A stretch of 44,412 nucleotides of DNA from DATBRV01 sp036560145. GTDB lineage: Bacteria; Myxococcota_A; UBA9160; SMWR01. A program made the position numbers and the translations under genes. The stretch lies in NCBI GenBank assembly GCA_036560145.1, contig DATBRV010000064.1, positions 1 to 44,412 on the forward strand, given 5' to 3'. Under the pieces are notes generated by a model. It had not been told where the DNA came from. It was given only the letters and a program-made list of their open reading frames with translations, and did no database searches. Shown one piece after another: positions 23,421 to 31,692 of this stretch (its first letter is position 1; every line of letters begins with the position of its first letter).

Positions 23421-24547
23421 TGCGGGGACGGATGCGCCAGATCCTGCTCGCCGCGGCCGCCGGCCTCGGGGCCGGGTGGCTGGCGTTCGCAGGGCCGGCC
23501 GGCGCGCAAACCCGCAGCGACTTCGACCACCTGAGCAGCGGCTTTCCGCTCACCGGCGCGCACGAGCGGGTTCCCTGCGAGGAGTGTCACCTGCGCGGCG
23601 TCTTCGAGGGAACCCCCACCAACTGCGGCACCTGCCACACGGCCGGCCCGCCGTGGCAGGCGGGGGGAAAGCCGATCCATCACGTGCGCAGCTCGGAACA
23701 GTGCGGCGACTGCCACGTCACGAACTCGTGGAAGCCCGCACGCTTCGACCACATGGGCGTCTCCGGCGCCTGCGTCTCGTGCCACAACGGCGCCATGGCC
23801 GAGGGCAAGCCGCCGAACCACGTGCCGAGCTCCGACGACTGCGAGGCGTGTCACCGCACCCTGGCCTGGACGCCCGCGGAGTTCGACCACGCCATGATCA
23901 CCGGCAACTGCTACAACTGTCACAACGGCAGCACCGCCACCGGCAAGCCGCCCAATCACGTGCCGAGCTCCAACACCTGCGAGAGCTGCCACAACACCAT
24001 GAGCTGGGACGTCGCCGGCGGCTTCGATCACACCGGCATCACCGGAAACTGCTTCAGCTGCCACAACGGCAGCACCGCCACCGGCAAGCCGCAGAACCAC
24101 GTGCCGAGCCCCAACACCTGCGAGAGCTGCCACAACACCATGAGCTGGGCGGTCGCCGGCGGCTTCGATCACACCGGCATCACCGGAAACTGCGGGAGCT
24201 GCCACAACGGCAGCGCCGCCACCGGCAAGCCGCAGAACCACTTCGTCACCAACGTCGATTGCGCGGAGTGCCATACGCCGGCCGGTTGGCTGCCGGCGCG
24301 CTACCGGCACACCGGACCGAACTATCCCGGAGACCACGCCGGCAACCCCGATTGCCGCGCCTGTCATACGAGCAATGCGCAGGCGGTTCCCTGGCCGTTC
24401 GCAGCCTACGCCCCCACCTGCGCCGGCTGCCATGCCAACGACTTCAGGCCCGGCGAGCACGACCAGACCTTGAGCGAGTTGCGGGATTGCGCCGGCGCCT
24501 GTCACGAGGGCTCGGGCCGACATCGCGTGAACCGCGGCGACTGGTAG
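23420..24547 (+). CDS. Multihaem c-type cytochrome with 13 CXXCH motifs plus one CX3CH
   Basis: 375 aa. ATG 23420 overlaps the previous stop; a second ATG at 23432 is possible. Signal peptide (ILLAAAAGLGAGWLAFAGPA, cut near AGAQT). There are 13 CXXCH motifs. A final CAGACH (about residue 359) has three residues between the cysteines, a spacing rarely used for haem attachment. The middle consists of repeats NHVPS-x-x-x-CESCHNTMSW, then FDHTGITGNC-x-SCHNGS, two per 47 residues, reminiscent of doubled-CXXCH proteins. The repeat unit is nearly identical at DNA level (see repeat at 23954). It probably works next to the 21-haem protein in the same electron path. Confidence 0.93.
   Translation: MRGRMRQILLAAAAGLGAGWLAFAGPAGAQTRSDFDHLSSGFPLTGAHERVPCEECHLRGVFEGTPTNCGTCHTAGPPWQAGGKPIHHVRSSEQCGDCHVTNSWKPARFDHMGVSGACVSCHNGAMAEGKPPNHVPSSDDCEACHRTLAWTPAEFDHAMITGNCYNCHNGSTATGKPPNHVPSSNTCESCHNTMSWDVAGGFDHTGITGNCFSCHNGSTATGKPQNHVPSPNTCESCHNTMSWAVAGGFDHTGITGNCGSCHNGSAATGKPQNHFVTNVDCAECHTPAGWLPARYRHTGPNYPGDHAGNPDCRACHTSNAQAVPWPFAAYAPTCAGCHANDFRPGEHDQTLSELRDCAGACHEGSGRHRVNRGDW
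23954..24235 (+). repeat. Two tandem 141-bp copies inside the second cytochrome gene
   Basis: Units 23954-24094 and 24095-24235 differ at about eight positions (about 94% identical by my count) and each encodes 47 residues with two haem sites. A diverged 138-bp unit precedes them (23816-23953). The pattern indicates recent duplication of a haem-pair module. Confidence 0.9.
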
Positions 24548-24568
24548 CGGCTCGCGCAGGGCGCCCGC

Positions 24569-25975
24569 TCAGCGCGGCGGCGGCGCCTCTTCTTCATCCA
24601 CCTCGAGCTGGAGCTGCTTGCGCTGCTCGTTCGCGCGCTCCCGGGCGCGTGCGCGCTCCCTCTCGATCTCGTCGCGCAGCTGGCGTCGCACCTGCTCCGC
24701 GCGCACGCGCTCCGCCTCCATGCGCACCGCCTTCACGGTCTGCAGGCACTCCTCCAGCAGGCTGTTGTGGGCGAGCACGAGATCGGCCGGCACGGCGGGC
24801 GCAGTTCCCTCCTTGGCGGTCGCCACCTCGATTGTCTGCGCCGCCTCCGATCCGTCGCTGGCGCGCGCGCGAACCTCGATCCGGTTTTCGCCCGGCTGCG
24901 TCCGCACGAATCCGGCCCAGCTTCCGTCGGCCGTGGTGCGGAAGAGTTCCGCGCGCTGACCGGTGGTGAGGCTGCGCAGGCTCACCTCCTCCAGGTTCGC
25001 AAAGCTCACCTCGCCGACGACGTCCACCAGGTCCCCCGGATGGCGGATGGGCGTGAAGTAGCCGTGGGTGCGCTCCGCGAGCTCGAGGCTGGCCACCGGC
25101 CCCTCGAGCGCCTCGCGCCCGATCGCGAAGGAATGGATCCGGATGCCCGCGTCCCCGGCCCGGCGCGCCGCGAGCATCACCTCGCGCACGTTGTCCGCCA
25201 GACGGACCGGACCGTATGGCAGCGTGGGTTGCCCGTCGGTGAAGAAGAAGATGACCTTTTGCGTGACCGGGTCGGCCGTGGACTCCGCGTCCGGGCCTCC
25301 GAGCAGCTCGCGCGTCGCCTGATCGACGCCGGCGGCCATGTGCGTGCTGCCCTCGGGCTCGCGGCCTGCGACCTCGTCGAGGGCGCTCTCGACGCGCGCG
25401 AAGTCGCCGGTGAGAGGCTGGATGGTCCGGGCGGGCTCGCGCCGGGAGTACCAGTGCCGCTCCTCCGGAGCGAGGCCGTCGAAGGTGACCAGCGCGACGC
25501 GCGTGCTGCGCGGGTCCAGACCGCGCAGCAGGGCGCGCGCCCCGGCTACCTCCGCCGCCAGGATCGTGTCGCCCGGATCCGTGCAGCGCACCTCGTAATT
25601 CGAGCCGACCGGCCCGAGCGCGGCCTTGCCGACGCTGCCATCGCCGTCGATGTCGGCGTGCGCCGGCTCGATCGTCGAACGAGAGGTGTCGATCACGATC
25701 GCGACGTCGAACGCGTGCGCCCCGCCGCCCAGCCGCGCGCGGCCAGCCACGAAGACGCCGCACGCCGAGTCCCGGATCCGGGCGCCCTCCGGCGGGTACT
25801 CGACGTCGAGACGCAAGCGGGTCTCGTCCGCGAACTCCTCGTGCAGCCGCAGCCCCGGAGGAGGCGGCGGCGGGACCTCGGTTTCCGGAGGGGAGGTCGC
25901 CGGATCCGCGGCGAGGGCCAGCGCGGCAACCAGCCACCCGCTGCCGAAGGCGAACGCGATGGATGCTCGGTGCAC
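24569..25975 (-). CDS. Secreted von Willebrand factor A domain protein with C-terminal coiled coil
   Basis: 468 aa from GTG 25975, which gives a signal peptide (IAFAFGSGWLVAALALA). The VWA domain spans about 85-340. The metal-ion site is intact: DTSRS (DxSxS), Thr in GSTHMAAG and FFTDGQP (third Asp). A proline-rich segment (about 35-43) precedes it. Residues about 350-405 form a beta-rich domain (GENRIEVRARASDGSE). The last 60 residues are a highly charged coiled coil (RQLRDEIERERARARERANE). Secreted VWA proteins bind partner proteins through Mg2+. It lies 20 bases after the sulfotransferase gene, in the same direction. Function unknown; surface adhesion or envelope assembly are options. Confidence 0.85.
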   Translation of the reverse strand: MHRASIAFAFGSGWLVAALALAADPATSPPETEVPPPPPPGLRLHEEFADETRLRLDVEYPPEGARIRDSACGVFVAGRARLGGGAHAFDVAIVIDTSRSTIEPAHADIDGDGSVGKAALGPVGSNYEVRCTDPGDTILAAEVAGARALLRGLDPRSTRVALVTFDGLAPEERHWYSRREPARTIQPLTGDFARVESALDEVAGREPEGSTHMAAGVDQATRELLGGPDAESTADPVTQKVIFFFTDGQPTLPYGPVRLADNVREVMLAARRAGDAGIRIHSFAIGREALEGPVASLELAERTHGYFTPIRHPGDLVDVVGEVSFANLEEVSLRSLTTGQRAELFRTTADGSWAGFVRTQPGENRIEVRARASDGSEAAQTIEVATAKEGTAPAVPADLVLAHNSLLEECLQTVKAVRMEAERVRAEQVRRQLRDEIERERARARERANEQRKQLQLEVDEEEAPPPR

Positions 25976-25995
25976 GTTGCGACTTCCGCCGCGCC

Positions 25996-26817
25996 TCAGC
26001 TCCGGTAGGCCGCGAGCAGCGGACAGCCCTGCTCCGCGATCACGCGATTCGCGAACGCGAGATCCTGCTCCGAGAGCGTCTCCGCGAAGCCGCCCACCTT
26101 GCCCTTGCGCGTCTTGAACGAGCTGGCGTCGGCGGCATCCCCGGGGCGCAGGCGCGAGCCCTCCCCGAGGCCGCCCGCCTGCTCGAGGCGCCGCATGTTG
26201 TCGAAGCGGCCGTATTCGATCGCCTCCGCGAGGATCCGGTCCGGCAGATCCGTCGCCCCCAGGAAGGCGAGCGTCTCGCGCAGCAGCTTGGCCGGATCGG
26301 CGTGCAGGTCCTCGTACGAGAGCACCAGCAGCTTCTCGGGCACGCCGCGCGCGGCGTCCCACAGCTGGTAGAACCTCACGATCTTCTGGATGCCGTAGTG
26401 GGGATCGCGCAGGAATTCCGAGAGCGTCCCATCGTACACCCGCTTGCGTTTGGTCGCCTCGAAGAAGCAGGAGATCACCGTGTCACGGGGATCGCGGCAG
26501 AGCAGCAGCACCCGCTTGCCCCGGAAGACCCGCTTGTCCCGGCCCAGCCGGTCGAGGTGGCGGCCCTCCGTATTGCTGGTGCCGTCGTGGCTGAAGACGG
26601 TGGGGAGGATTCCGGCCGCGCGCGTCAGCGCGAAGGTGTCGAGGATCTCGGATTCGGGAAGCCCGTAGCGCTCGCAGAGGGCGCGCCCGATCAGCAGGCG
26701 CAGCCAGGTGCGCCCGCTCTTCGGGAAGGAGACGATCGCGGCCGCGGCCGGCGCCAGCTCGCGCCGCTCGCGGAAGGCCTTGCGGATCGATTTCGCACGG
26801 CGGACCAGGGGATGCAC
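25996..26817 (-). CDS. Sulfotransferase domain protein
   Basis: 273 aa, cytosolic. Both PAPS-binding elements are present. The 5'-phosphosulfate loop is SFPKSGRTWLRLL (residues 30-42) and the 3'-phosphate motif is LCRDPRDTVISCFFE (107-120). KTRKGKVGGFAETLS near the C-terminus is the RKG segment contacting the 3'-phosphate. A catalytic His/Ser environment is plausible around FSHDGTSNTEG (76-85). It transfers sulfate from PAPS to a hydroxyl or amine, in bacteria often on a glycan or lipid. Position beside envelope genes suggests surface polysaccharide or lipid sulfation. No PAPS-synthesis genes are visible here. Confidence 0.9.
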   Translation of the reverse strand: MHPLVRRAKSIRKAFRERRELAPAAAAIVSFPKSGRTWLRLLIGRALCERYGLPESEILDTFALTRAAGILPTVFSHDGTSNTEGRHLDRLGRDKRVFRGKRVLLLCRDPRDTVISCFFEATKRKRVYDGTLSEFLRDPHYGIQKIVRFYQLWDAARGVPEKLLVLSYEDLHADPAKLLRETLAFLGATDLPDRILAEAIEYGRFDNMRRLEQAGGLGEGSRLRPGDAADASSFKTRKGKVGGFAETLSEQDLAFANRVIAEQGCPLLAAYRS

Positions 26818-26891
26818 GGCGACGCCTCGGGCCTCGGCGGCGGGGAGGGGTGCGCGGGCGAGGCAGCCTCAAGCTAGCGCCTCGCGCTCGC

Positions 26892-26931
26892 TTGCCAATC
26901 TCGCCGGCGTCCTGCCGCGCCGTTGCCAATC
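26892..26931. repeat. Direct repeat TTGCCAATC in a divergent promoter region
   Basis: Two identical copies of TTGCCAATC (26892-26900 and 26923-26931) are 31 bases apart, three helical turns, within the 182-base gap between the sulfotransferase and barrel-protein starts. Same-face spacing suggests a transcription-factor site pair. Confidence 0.4.
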
Positions 26932-26999
26932 GGGAATGGGACGGCGTATCGTGCGCGCGCTCTCGATCGCCCGGTCGAGCGGCTTCACTGGGGGACAGC

Positions 27000-28286
27000 G
27001 TGTCGAAGTCGGCAAGTCTCGCGACGACGCTCGCCGCCGCCGCCTGCGTCGTCTGGCTCTCGGCGTCGGCCGGGACGGCCCTCGCGGACGGGGCGCCCAG
27101 CAACGAGGAGCTCTACCGCATGATCCTCGAGCTGCAGGCTGCGCAGAAGGGCCTGCTCGACGATGCGAGCCGGGCGCGCGCCGAAGCCGCGCAGTCGCGC
27201 GAGCAGCTCGAGACGACCCAGCAGGAGCTCGAGGCGGCGCGCCAGCAGCTGGAGGCGCTCACGCCGGCCGCCGCGACGCCGCCCCCCGAGACACCGGCCG
27301 TGAGCGCGGCCGCGGAGGGCGAAGGGTTCGTGCGCGAGGCGAATCTCCCGCGCGGCGCGGCCCCCTGGGCCGAGGTGCATGTGCTGCGCGCGACCGACAA
27401 CAATCAGGACTTCGCGATCCTGTCGACCGACCAGGGAAGCATCCTCGCCGACGGCTCGAACAAGAACATCCAGTCGAAGTACGAGACCTCATTCAAGGTG
27501 GGAGCATTCTACTCGCCGGGCGGCCCGCGGGACTACGCGTTCAGCTATCAATACTTCAACAACACGGGCGACGCCGAGCTGGAGCAGCCGTTCGAGCAGC
27601 CCGACGGCAACGCCTACGTCCGCTTGTTCGCCTCGCTCGCTCCGCCGGCCTTCGGACAGGACGCGGTCCGCGCCACCGCGCACGATGAGTTCCGGTACAA
27701 CTCGGTCGACGCCGAGGTCGGCGAGAACCTGCGCATCGGCGAGAAGCTCGCGCTCCGGCTGTTCGGCGGCGTCCGCTACACGAACATGAACGAGCACTTC
27801 AAGGCCTACTACTTCGGCGGCGATTTCGACCCGGTCCTGGGCGCGCGATCGAACTTCGATTTCGGGTTCTGGGGCGTGGGGCCGCGGGTCGGAGCGAGCG
27901 GGCGCTATCCGCTCCCGTGGGGCTTCCACCTCTTCGGGCAGGCCGGCGTCTCGCTGCTGGTCGGCGAGCAGGAGGCGGAGATCGGCTTCGTGGATCCCTG
28001 GATTCCCGATGACGACGTCCCACCCGACGCCTTCGTCCACCGCGACAACGGCGTGCGCGTGATCCCCGCCATCGACATGCGGGCGGGGCTCGGCTGGGAG
28101 CACCTGGTCGGCGAGTGGGGGAGCTTCTTCCTCGACGGCGGCTACGAGTTCCAGAACTACTTCGGCGTGGTCGAACAGCTCGCGTGGGGTCCCGCGGAGG
28201 CGACCAGCGCTCTCGACGAGAGCACGGGCGATTTCGGCATCGACGGCTTCTTCTTCCGCGGCGGCTTCCGATTTAGCGGGCCGTAA
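27000..28286 (+). CDS. Outer-membrane beta-barrel protein with N-terminal coiled coil (Lpg1974-like)
   Basis: 428 aa from GTG 27000, preceded by a GGGGGA stretch. Signal peptide (LATTLAAAACVVWLSASAG, cut near ALADG). Residues about 35-85 form a coiled coil (LELQAAQKGLLDDASRARAE, QLETTQQELEAARQQLEAL). The rest is beta-barrel-like, with the sequence GGVRYTNMNE, then NFDFGFWGVGPRVGASGRYPL, then FHLFGQAGVSLLVGEQE. This strongly recalls the Lpg1974/Legionella major-outer-membrane-protein family of pore formers. The coiled coil may trimerise or hold the protein to peptidoglycan. The protein does not end in Phe. It faces two kinase-fold genes downstream; role otherwise unknown. Confidence 0.7.
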   Translation: MSKSASLATTLAAAACVVWLSASAGTALADGAPSNEELYRMILELQAAQKGLLDDASRARAEAAQSREQLETTQQELEAARQQLEALTPAAATPPPETPAVSAAAEGEGFVREANLPRGAAPWAEVHVLRATDNNQDFAILSTDQGSILADGSNKNIQSKYETSFKVGAFYSPGGPRDYAFSYQYFNNTGDAELEQPFEQPDGNAYVRLFASLAPPAFGQDAVRATAHDEFRYNSVDAEVGENLRIGEKLALRLFGGVRYTNMNEHFKAYYFGGDFDPVLGARSNFDFGFWGVGPRVGASGRYPLPWGFHLFGQAGVSLLVGEQEAEIGFVDPWIPDDDVPPDAFVHRDNGVRVIPAIDMRAGLGWEHLVGEWGSFFLDGGYEFQNYFGVVEQLAWGPAEATSALDESTGDFGIDGFFFRGGFRFSGP

Positions 28287-28302
28287 GCTACGTCTTCGCG
28301 CG

Positions 28303-29130
28303 ATGGGGGATCCCGCGAAGCTGTCTCCTGCGCGACGCGAGCGCTTGCGTTGGCTGGAGACGCCCGCTCCCCTGCGCGAAGACGCGGGTGCCCTGCGGGC
28401 CCGCCTCGAGGAGATCGTCGCGCGGGGAGAGACCACGCAGGTGTATGCCGCCCACCGTCGCCGCGTCTACCGAGCCGAGGATTCCGCGCTCGGGCCGATC
28501 GCGATCAAGGAGGTGCGCAACCCGTCGCCCGCGCGCCAGCTCTGGTATGGCTGGTTCGCCGAGCATTCCGGGGTTCGCGAGTATCGCGTCGGCCTCGCCT
28601 TCGCGGAGCGGGGGGGACGCACCCTCACCAGTCTGGGCGCGGCGCTCGAGCGCAGCCCGTTCGGGCTGGCCCGCGTGCTGCTCTTCACCAGCTGGCTGCA
28701 GGACGCGGTCACGCTCACGAGCTGGCTGGCCGAACGCGCCGGGCCACCGGACCCGCGCCTGCTCGCTACGCTCGCGTCGCAGATCGCGGCGAGCGCGCGG
28801 CTCGGGCTCGTGCACCACCGGCACAGCTCGAACAACCTGCTGGTGGTGATGCAGAACGGCGAGCCCGTCCTCTACACGATCGACTTTCCGCATGCGTCGC
28901 TCGGCGCGGGGCTCGACCTCGGCGGGCTGGCGGTCGACGTGGCCCGGATCGCGCGCTGGATCCTGCACGAGAAGCTGTGGTCCCGCGCCAGCGTGCAGGC
29001 GTTCTTCGAAGCGGTGGCGCACGAGGTCCGCGACGAGACGCCGCCGGGTGACGATCTGGCGGCGATCATGGCGCTCGAACTGGAGGCCGTGATCCGCGAT
29101 CCCAGCGCCCGCCCCCCGGCGCACGCGTGA
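28303..29130 (+). CDS. WaaP/Kdo-kinase-like lipopolysaccharide kinase family protein
   Basis: 275 aa. The fold reads as a bacterial LPS kinase. IAIKEVRNPSPARQL has the ATP lysine (Lys69), a Glu is in VREYRVGLAFAERG (about 93), and the catalytic loop LVHHRHSSNNLLVV (about 167-180) and metal Asp in YTIDFPHA are present. The loop has His-Ser-Ser-Asn where the consensus is HGDLHxxN, so the proton-accepting Asp is not obvious. Family members phosphorylate heptose or Kdo in the LPS inner core. Its stop overlaps the start of another kinase-fold gene (GTGA), so they are coupled. Substrate uncertain. Confidence 0.7.
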   Translation: MGDPAKLSPARRERLRWLETPAPLREDAGALRARLEEIVARGETTQVYAAHRRRVYRAEDSALGPIAIKEVRNPSPARQLWYGWFAEHSGVREYRVGLAFAERGGRTLTSLGAALERSPFGLARVLLFTSWLQDAVTLTSWLAERAGPPDPRLLATLASQIAASARLGLVHHRHSSNNLLVVMQNGEPVLYTIDFPHASLGAGLDLGGLAVDVARIARWILHEKLWSRASVQAFFEAVAHEVRDETPPGDDLAAIMALELEAVIRDPSARPPAHA

Positions 29131-29972
29131 CGGAGAGCAAGCGAATGCGCCGGATCCCCCGCTTCCGCCAGAGCTCGCTCCACTCGCTCGGCCGGAGGAT
29201 CGGAGTGCAGCTGCGGCGCCATTGGCTCGGCCGCTTCGTTCCCGTGAAGCGGGTCCGCCTCGTCGAAATTGGCGGCGCGCGCTTCAAGCGCCTGACCCTC
29301 CCGGACGCCTGGACCGCCGCCCAGCTGGCGCGCAGCCTCGAGCGCTTCCGATCGCACCAGGTGTTCCCCGCCGTGATCGAGCAGAGCGCGAGCGAGCTAC
29401 TGCTCGAGTTCGTGGAAGGCGCACCCATCCCGGACCCGCTCGGCGACGCGGACTGCGACCGGTTGGCGGGCTTCTTCGCGGTCCTCTACGCGCAGGGCCG
29501 CCACGCGGTCGAGACCCGCGCCGGCGGCTTCGGCGAAGCGCTGCGGCTCGATCTCGCCTTCCTCGGCCAGGTCGGCGTGCTGGACGCGGCGGCGCTTCCC
29601 GAGCTGCTGCGAGCCGCCGAGACGCTCGCGCCGGCGCAGGTCTACGTGGGTCACGACTACCTCGACCCGATCGCCCGGAACTTCGTGATCACGCCGGCGG
29701 GACGGCTGGTGGCGGTCGACGTCGAGGAGCTGATGCCCAATCAGCTGCTCGGAAGCGGCGTCGCGAAGGCCGTCCTGCGCACGCCGGGGGCGCGACGCGA
29801 TCGGCTGCTCGACGGAATCCGGCGCACGGCGGGCCTGGATCTCGCGCCCGTGATGCCGTTCGTCGAGCTGGCGTTCCTGGCCGGCTGGACCAAGCGCGCG
29901 CTGCTCAAGGGCCGCGCCAAGCTGGTGCGTCCGGAGCTCTTCGAGCCGTATCGGACGCGCGGGGGACGCTGA
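29127..29972 (+). CDS. Second kinase-fold (aminoglycoside-phosphotransferase-like) protein
   Basis: 281 aa, GTG start overlapping the previous stop. An N-terminal basic stretch precedes a lobe with FKRLTLPDAWTAAQLAR. ELLLEFVEGAPIPDPL looks like the hinge of APH-type kinases. YVGHDYLDPIARNFVITPAGRLVAVDVEELMPNQ contains the catalytic loop (His-Asp, then Asn about eight residues on) and a metal Asp in AVDVEE. That order fits APH/choline-kinase or LPS-core kinases. With the preceding gene it forms a tandem of two different kinase-like proteins, probably decorating a surface glycolipid. Some residues may be degenerate; activity is not assured. Confidence 0.65.
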   Translation: MTESKRMRRIPRFRQSSLHSLGRRIGVQLRRHWLGRFVPVKRVRLVEIGGARFKRLTLPDAWTAAQLARSLERFRSHQVFPAVIEQSASELLLEFVEGAPIPDPLGDADCDRLAGFFAVLYAQGRHAVETRAGGFGEALRLDLAFLGQVGVLDAAALPELLRAAETLAPAQVYVGHDYLDPIARNFVITPAGRLVAVDVEELMPNQLLGSGVAKAVLRTPGARRDRLLDGIRRTAGLDLAPVMPFVELAFLAGWTKRALLKGRAKLVRPELFEPYRTRGGR

Positions 29973-29976
29973 CCCT

Positions 29977-31692
29977 TCAGCTGGGACTGCGCGCCGACAC
30001 CGCCCGGTGCACCTTTCCGTTCTGGATCCGGTAGACGTGATCCGCGAAATCGACCAGCGCCGGCTGATGCGAGATGGCGACCACCGCCGTGCGCTCGCCG
30101 AGCCGCGCCACCGTCTGCCAGATCGCCGCCTCGTGAGCCGCGTCGAGGGCCGCCGTCGCCTCGTCGAGCACCAGCAGCCGCGGCCGGTGCACGATGGCGC
30201 GGGCGATCGCGATGCGCTGGCGCTGGCCGCCCGAGAGCAGCATGCCGCGTTCGCCGACGGAGGCGTCCAGGCCCTCGGGCAGCGCGCGCACGAACTCGAG
30301 GGCCCCCGCGTCGCGCAGGGCCGCCAGCACGTCCGCCTCGGAGATCTCGGGATCGCCGAGGCTCACGTTGACGCGCACGCTGTCGTGCAGCAGGAAGAGC
30401 TCCTGCGGGACGTAGCCGATCATCGCGCGCCAGAGTCCCAGGTCGAGCTCCTCGAGCGGGACGCCGTCCACCCGCACCGTGCCGGCGTCGGGCCGGACCA
30501 GCCCCGTGAGCAGATCGACGATGGTGGTCTTGCCCGCGCCGGAAGGGCCGAGGATGGCGGTGATCCCCAACGCGGGCACCTCGATCGAAGCGCCCTCCAG
30601 GACCACCTGGCCCCCGTGGGCGACGCTGACACCGTCGAGCGACAGGCCGCGCGCGAGGGTCGGGATCTTCGTCCCCGACGAGCTCTCGCGCTCGAGCTGC
30701 GCGTGCTCGATGCGCTCGACCAGCGAGGCGAGCGCGCTCTCCTCGGCGATCATGAGCTGGTACTTGCGCTGGGCCTTGTTCAGGTTGTCGAGGGTCTTGA
30801 AGCAGAGGAAGAGCAGCACGAAGGCGCTCTGGACCGGGACGCCCGCTTGCCTCACCCAGGCGACCAGTCCGATCAGGAGCAGCGTCCCGATGATCGGCTC
30901 CTGCAGCGCGACCACCGCCTCCTCGGTGAAGATGCGCTTGCGCAGCGCCTTGTGCAGACGGCGGGTGTCCTGCTCGAGGATCGGGGACACCAGCCGCTCG
31001 CGGCCCATGGCCTTGAGGAGCTTCACGCCCTGGAGCACGTCGGTCAGCCGCGAGAGCAGCGACCGCAGCGAGTGGGTCTGGAGGCGCCCCGCCCGGCCGG
31101 ACACGCGCACCAGGAAGCTGAGCACGAGCAGCGTCGCCACACCCGCCACGGCGGCGAACGCGGTCGCCTGCCAGGACACCGCCAGCGCGAGGGCGCCGTA
31201 GAGCGTCGTCTGCACCACGTAGGACGCGATCAGCGCGAGATGGTGGAACGCGAGCGAGGCCCGATCCGCTTCGGTGGACATGGCGTTCGCCGCGGCGCCC
31301 ACCGGCTGGCGCGTGTAGTAGGACCAGCGCGAGGCGAGCAGCGCGCGCAGGAGATTCAGGCGCAGGTCGGTGGCCGCCCACGCGACCGTGTAACCCACCT
31401 GACGCTTGGTGAGCAGGACCAGCGCGCCCTTGAGCCAGAGCGCCGCCGTCACCACGATGAAGAGCGAGCCGAGGGTGGGCTCGATGCCCACCCGGTGCAG
31501 GCTCGCGATCACCGCCGCTTCGAAGCCGGAGGGCGCCTCGGCCACCGTGCCGGCCTGCTGGAAGGCGAGGCCCAGCACGGGCACCAGCGTCGAGAGCCCC
31601 ACCCCCTCGGCTGCGGCCGCCAACAGCAGCGACGCGAGCATCCACGCCGTCTGCCACGGGTAGGCCTTCAGGAAGTACCGGAACGCGCGCAT
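29977..31692 (-). CDS. ABC exporter, fused transmembrane and ATPase domains (MsbA-like half-transporter)
   Basis: 571 aa. The ATG at 31692 has AAGG upstream and starts MRAFRYFLKAYPWQTAWM, the usual beginning; a frame reaching 31890 adds Pro/Arg-rich sequence and is not accepted. Six helices lie within residues 15-310. The ATPase domain has Walker A GPSGAGKTTIVDLLTG, Q-loop YVPQELFLLHDSV, signature LSGGQRQRIAIARAI, Walker B RLLVLDEATAALD and H-loop AISHQP. A homodimer would export lipid, LPS precursor or peptide. It is convergent with the kinase pair across four bases and divergent from ilvB. The gene order near LPS-type kinases favours an envelope lipid cargo, which is inference. Confidence 0.93.
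   Translation of the reverse strand: MRAFRYFLKAYPWQTAWMLASLLLAAAAEGVGLSTLVPVLGLAFQQAGTVAEAPSGFEAAVIASLHRVGIEPTLGSLFIVVTAALWLKGALVLLTKRQVGYTVAWAATDLRLNLLRALLASRWSYYTRQPVGAAANAMSTEADRASLAFHHLALIASYVVQTTLYGALALAVSWQATAFAAVAGVATLLVLSFLVRVSGRAGRLQTHSLRSLLSRLTDVLQGVKLLKAMGRERLVSPILEQDTRRLHKALRKRIFTEEAVVALQEPIIGTLLLIGLVAWVRQAGVPVQSAFVLLFLCFKTLDNLNKAQRKYQLMIAEESALASLVERIEHAQLERESSSGTKIPTLARGLSLDGVSVAHGGQVVLEGASIEVPALGITAILGPSGAGKTTIVDLLTGLVRPDAGTVRVDGVPLEELDLGLWRAMIGYVPQELFLLHDSVRVNVSLGDPEISEADVLAALRDAGALEFVRALPEGLDASVGERGMLLSGGQRQRIAIARAIVHRPRLLVLDEATAALDAAHEAAIWQTVARLGERTAVVAISHQPALVDFADHVYRIQNGKVHRAVSARSPS

Noticed and set aside
23816..24235. Possible CRISPR or minisatellite from repeated DNA
   Set aside because: The repeats are in frame, code for haem-binding units and lack alternating unique spacers; they are domain duplications.
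24559..24566. GGGCGCCC palindrome between the cytochrome and VWA genes as a terminator
   Set aside because: Only an 8-base palindrome without a loop or T-run; common by chance at this GC content.
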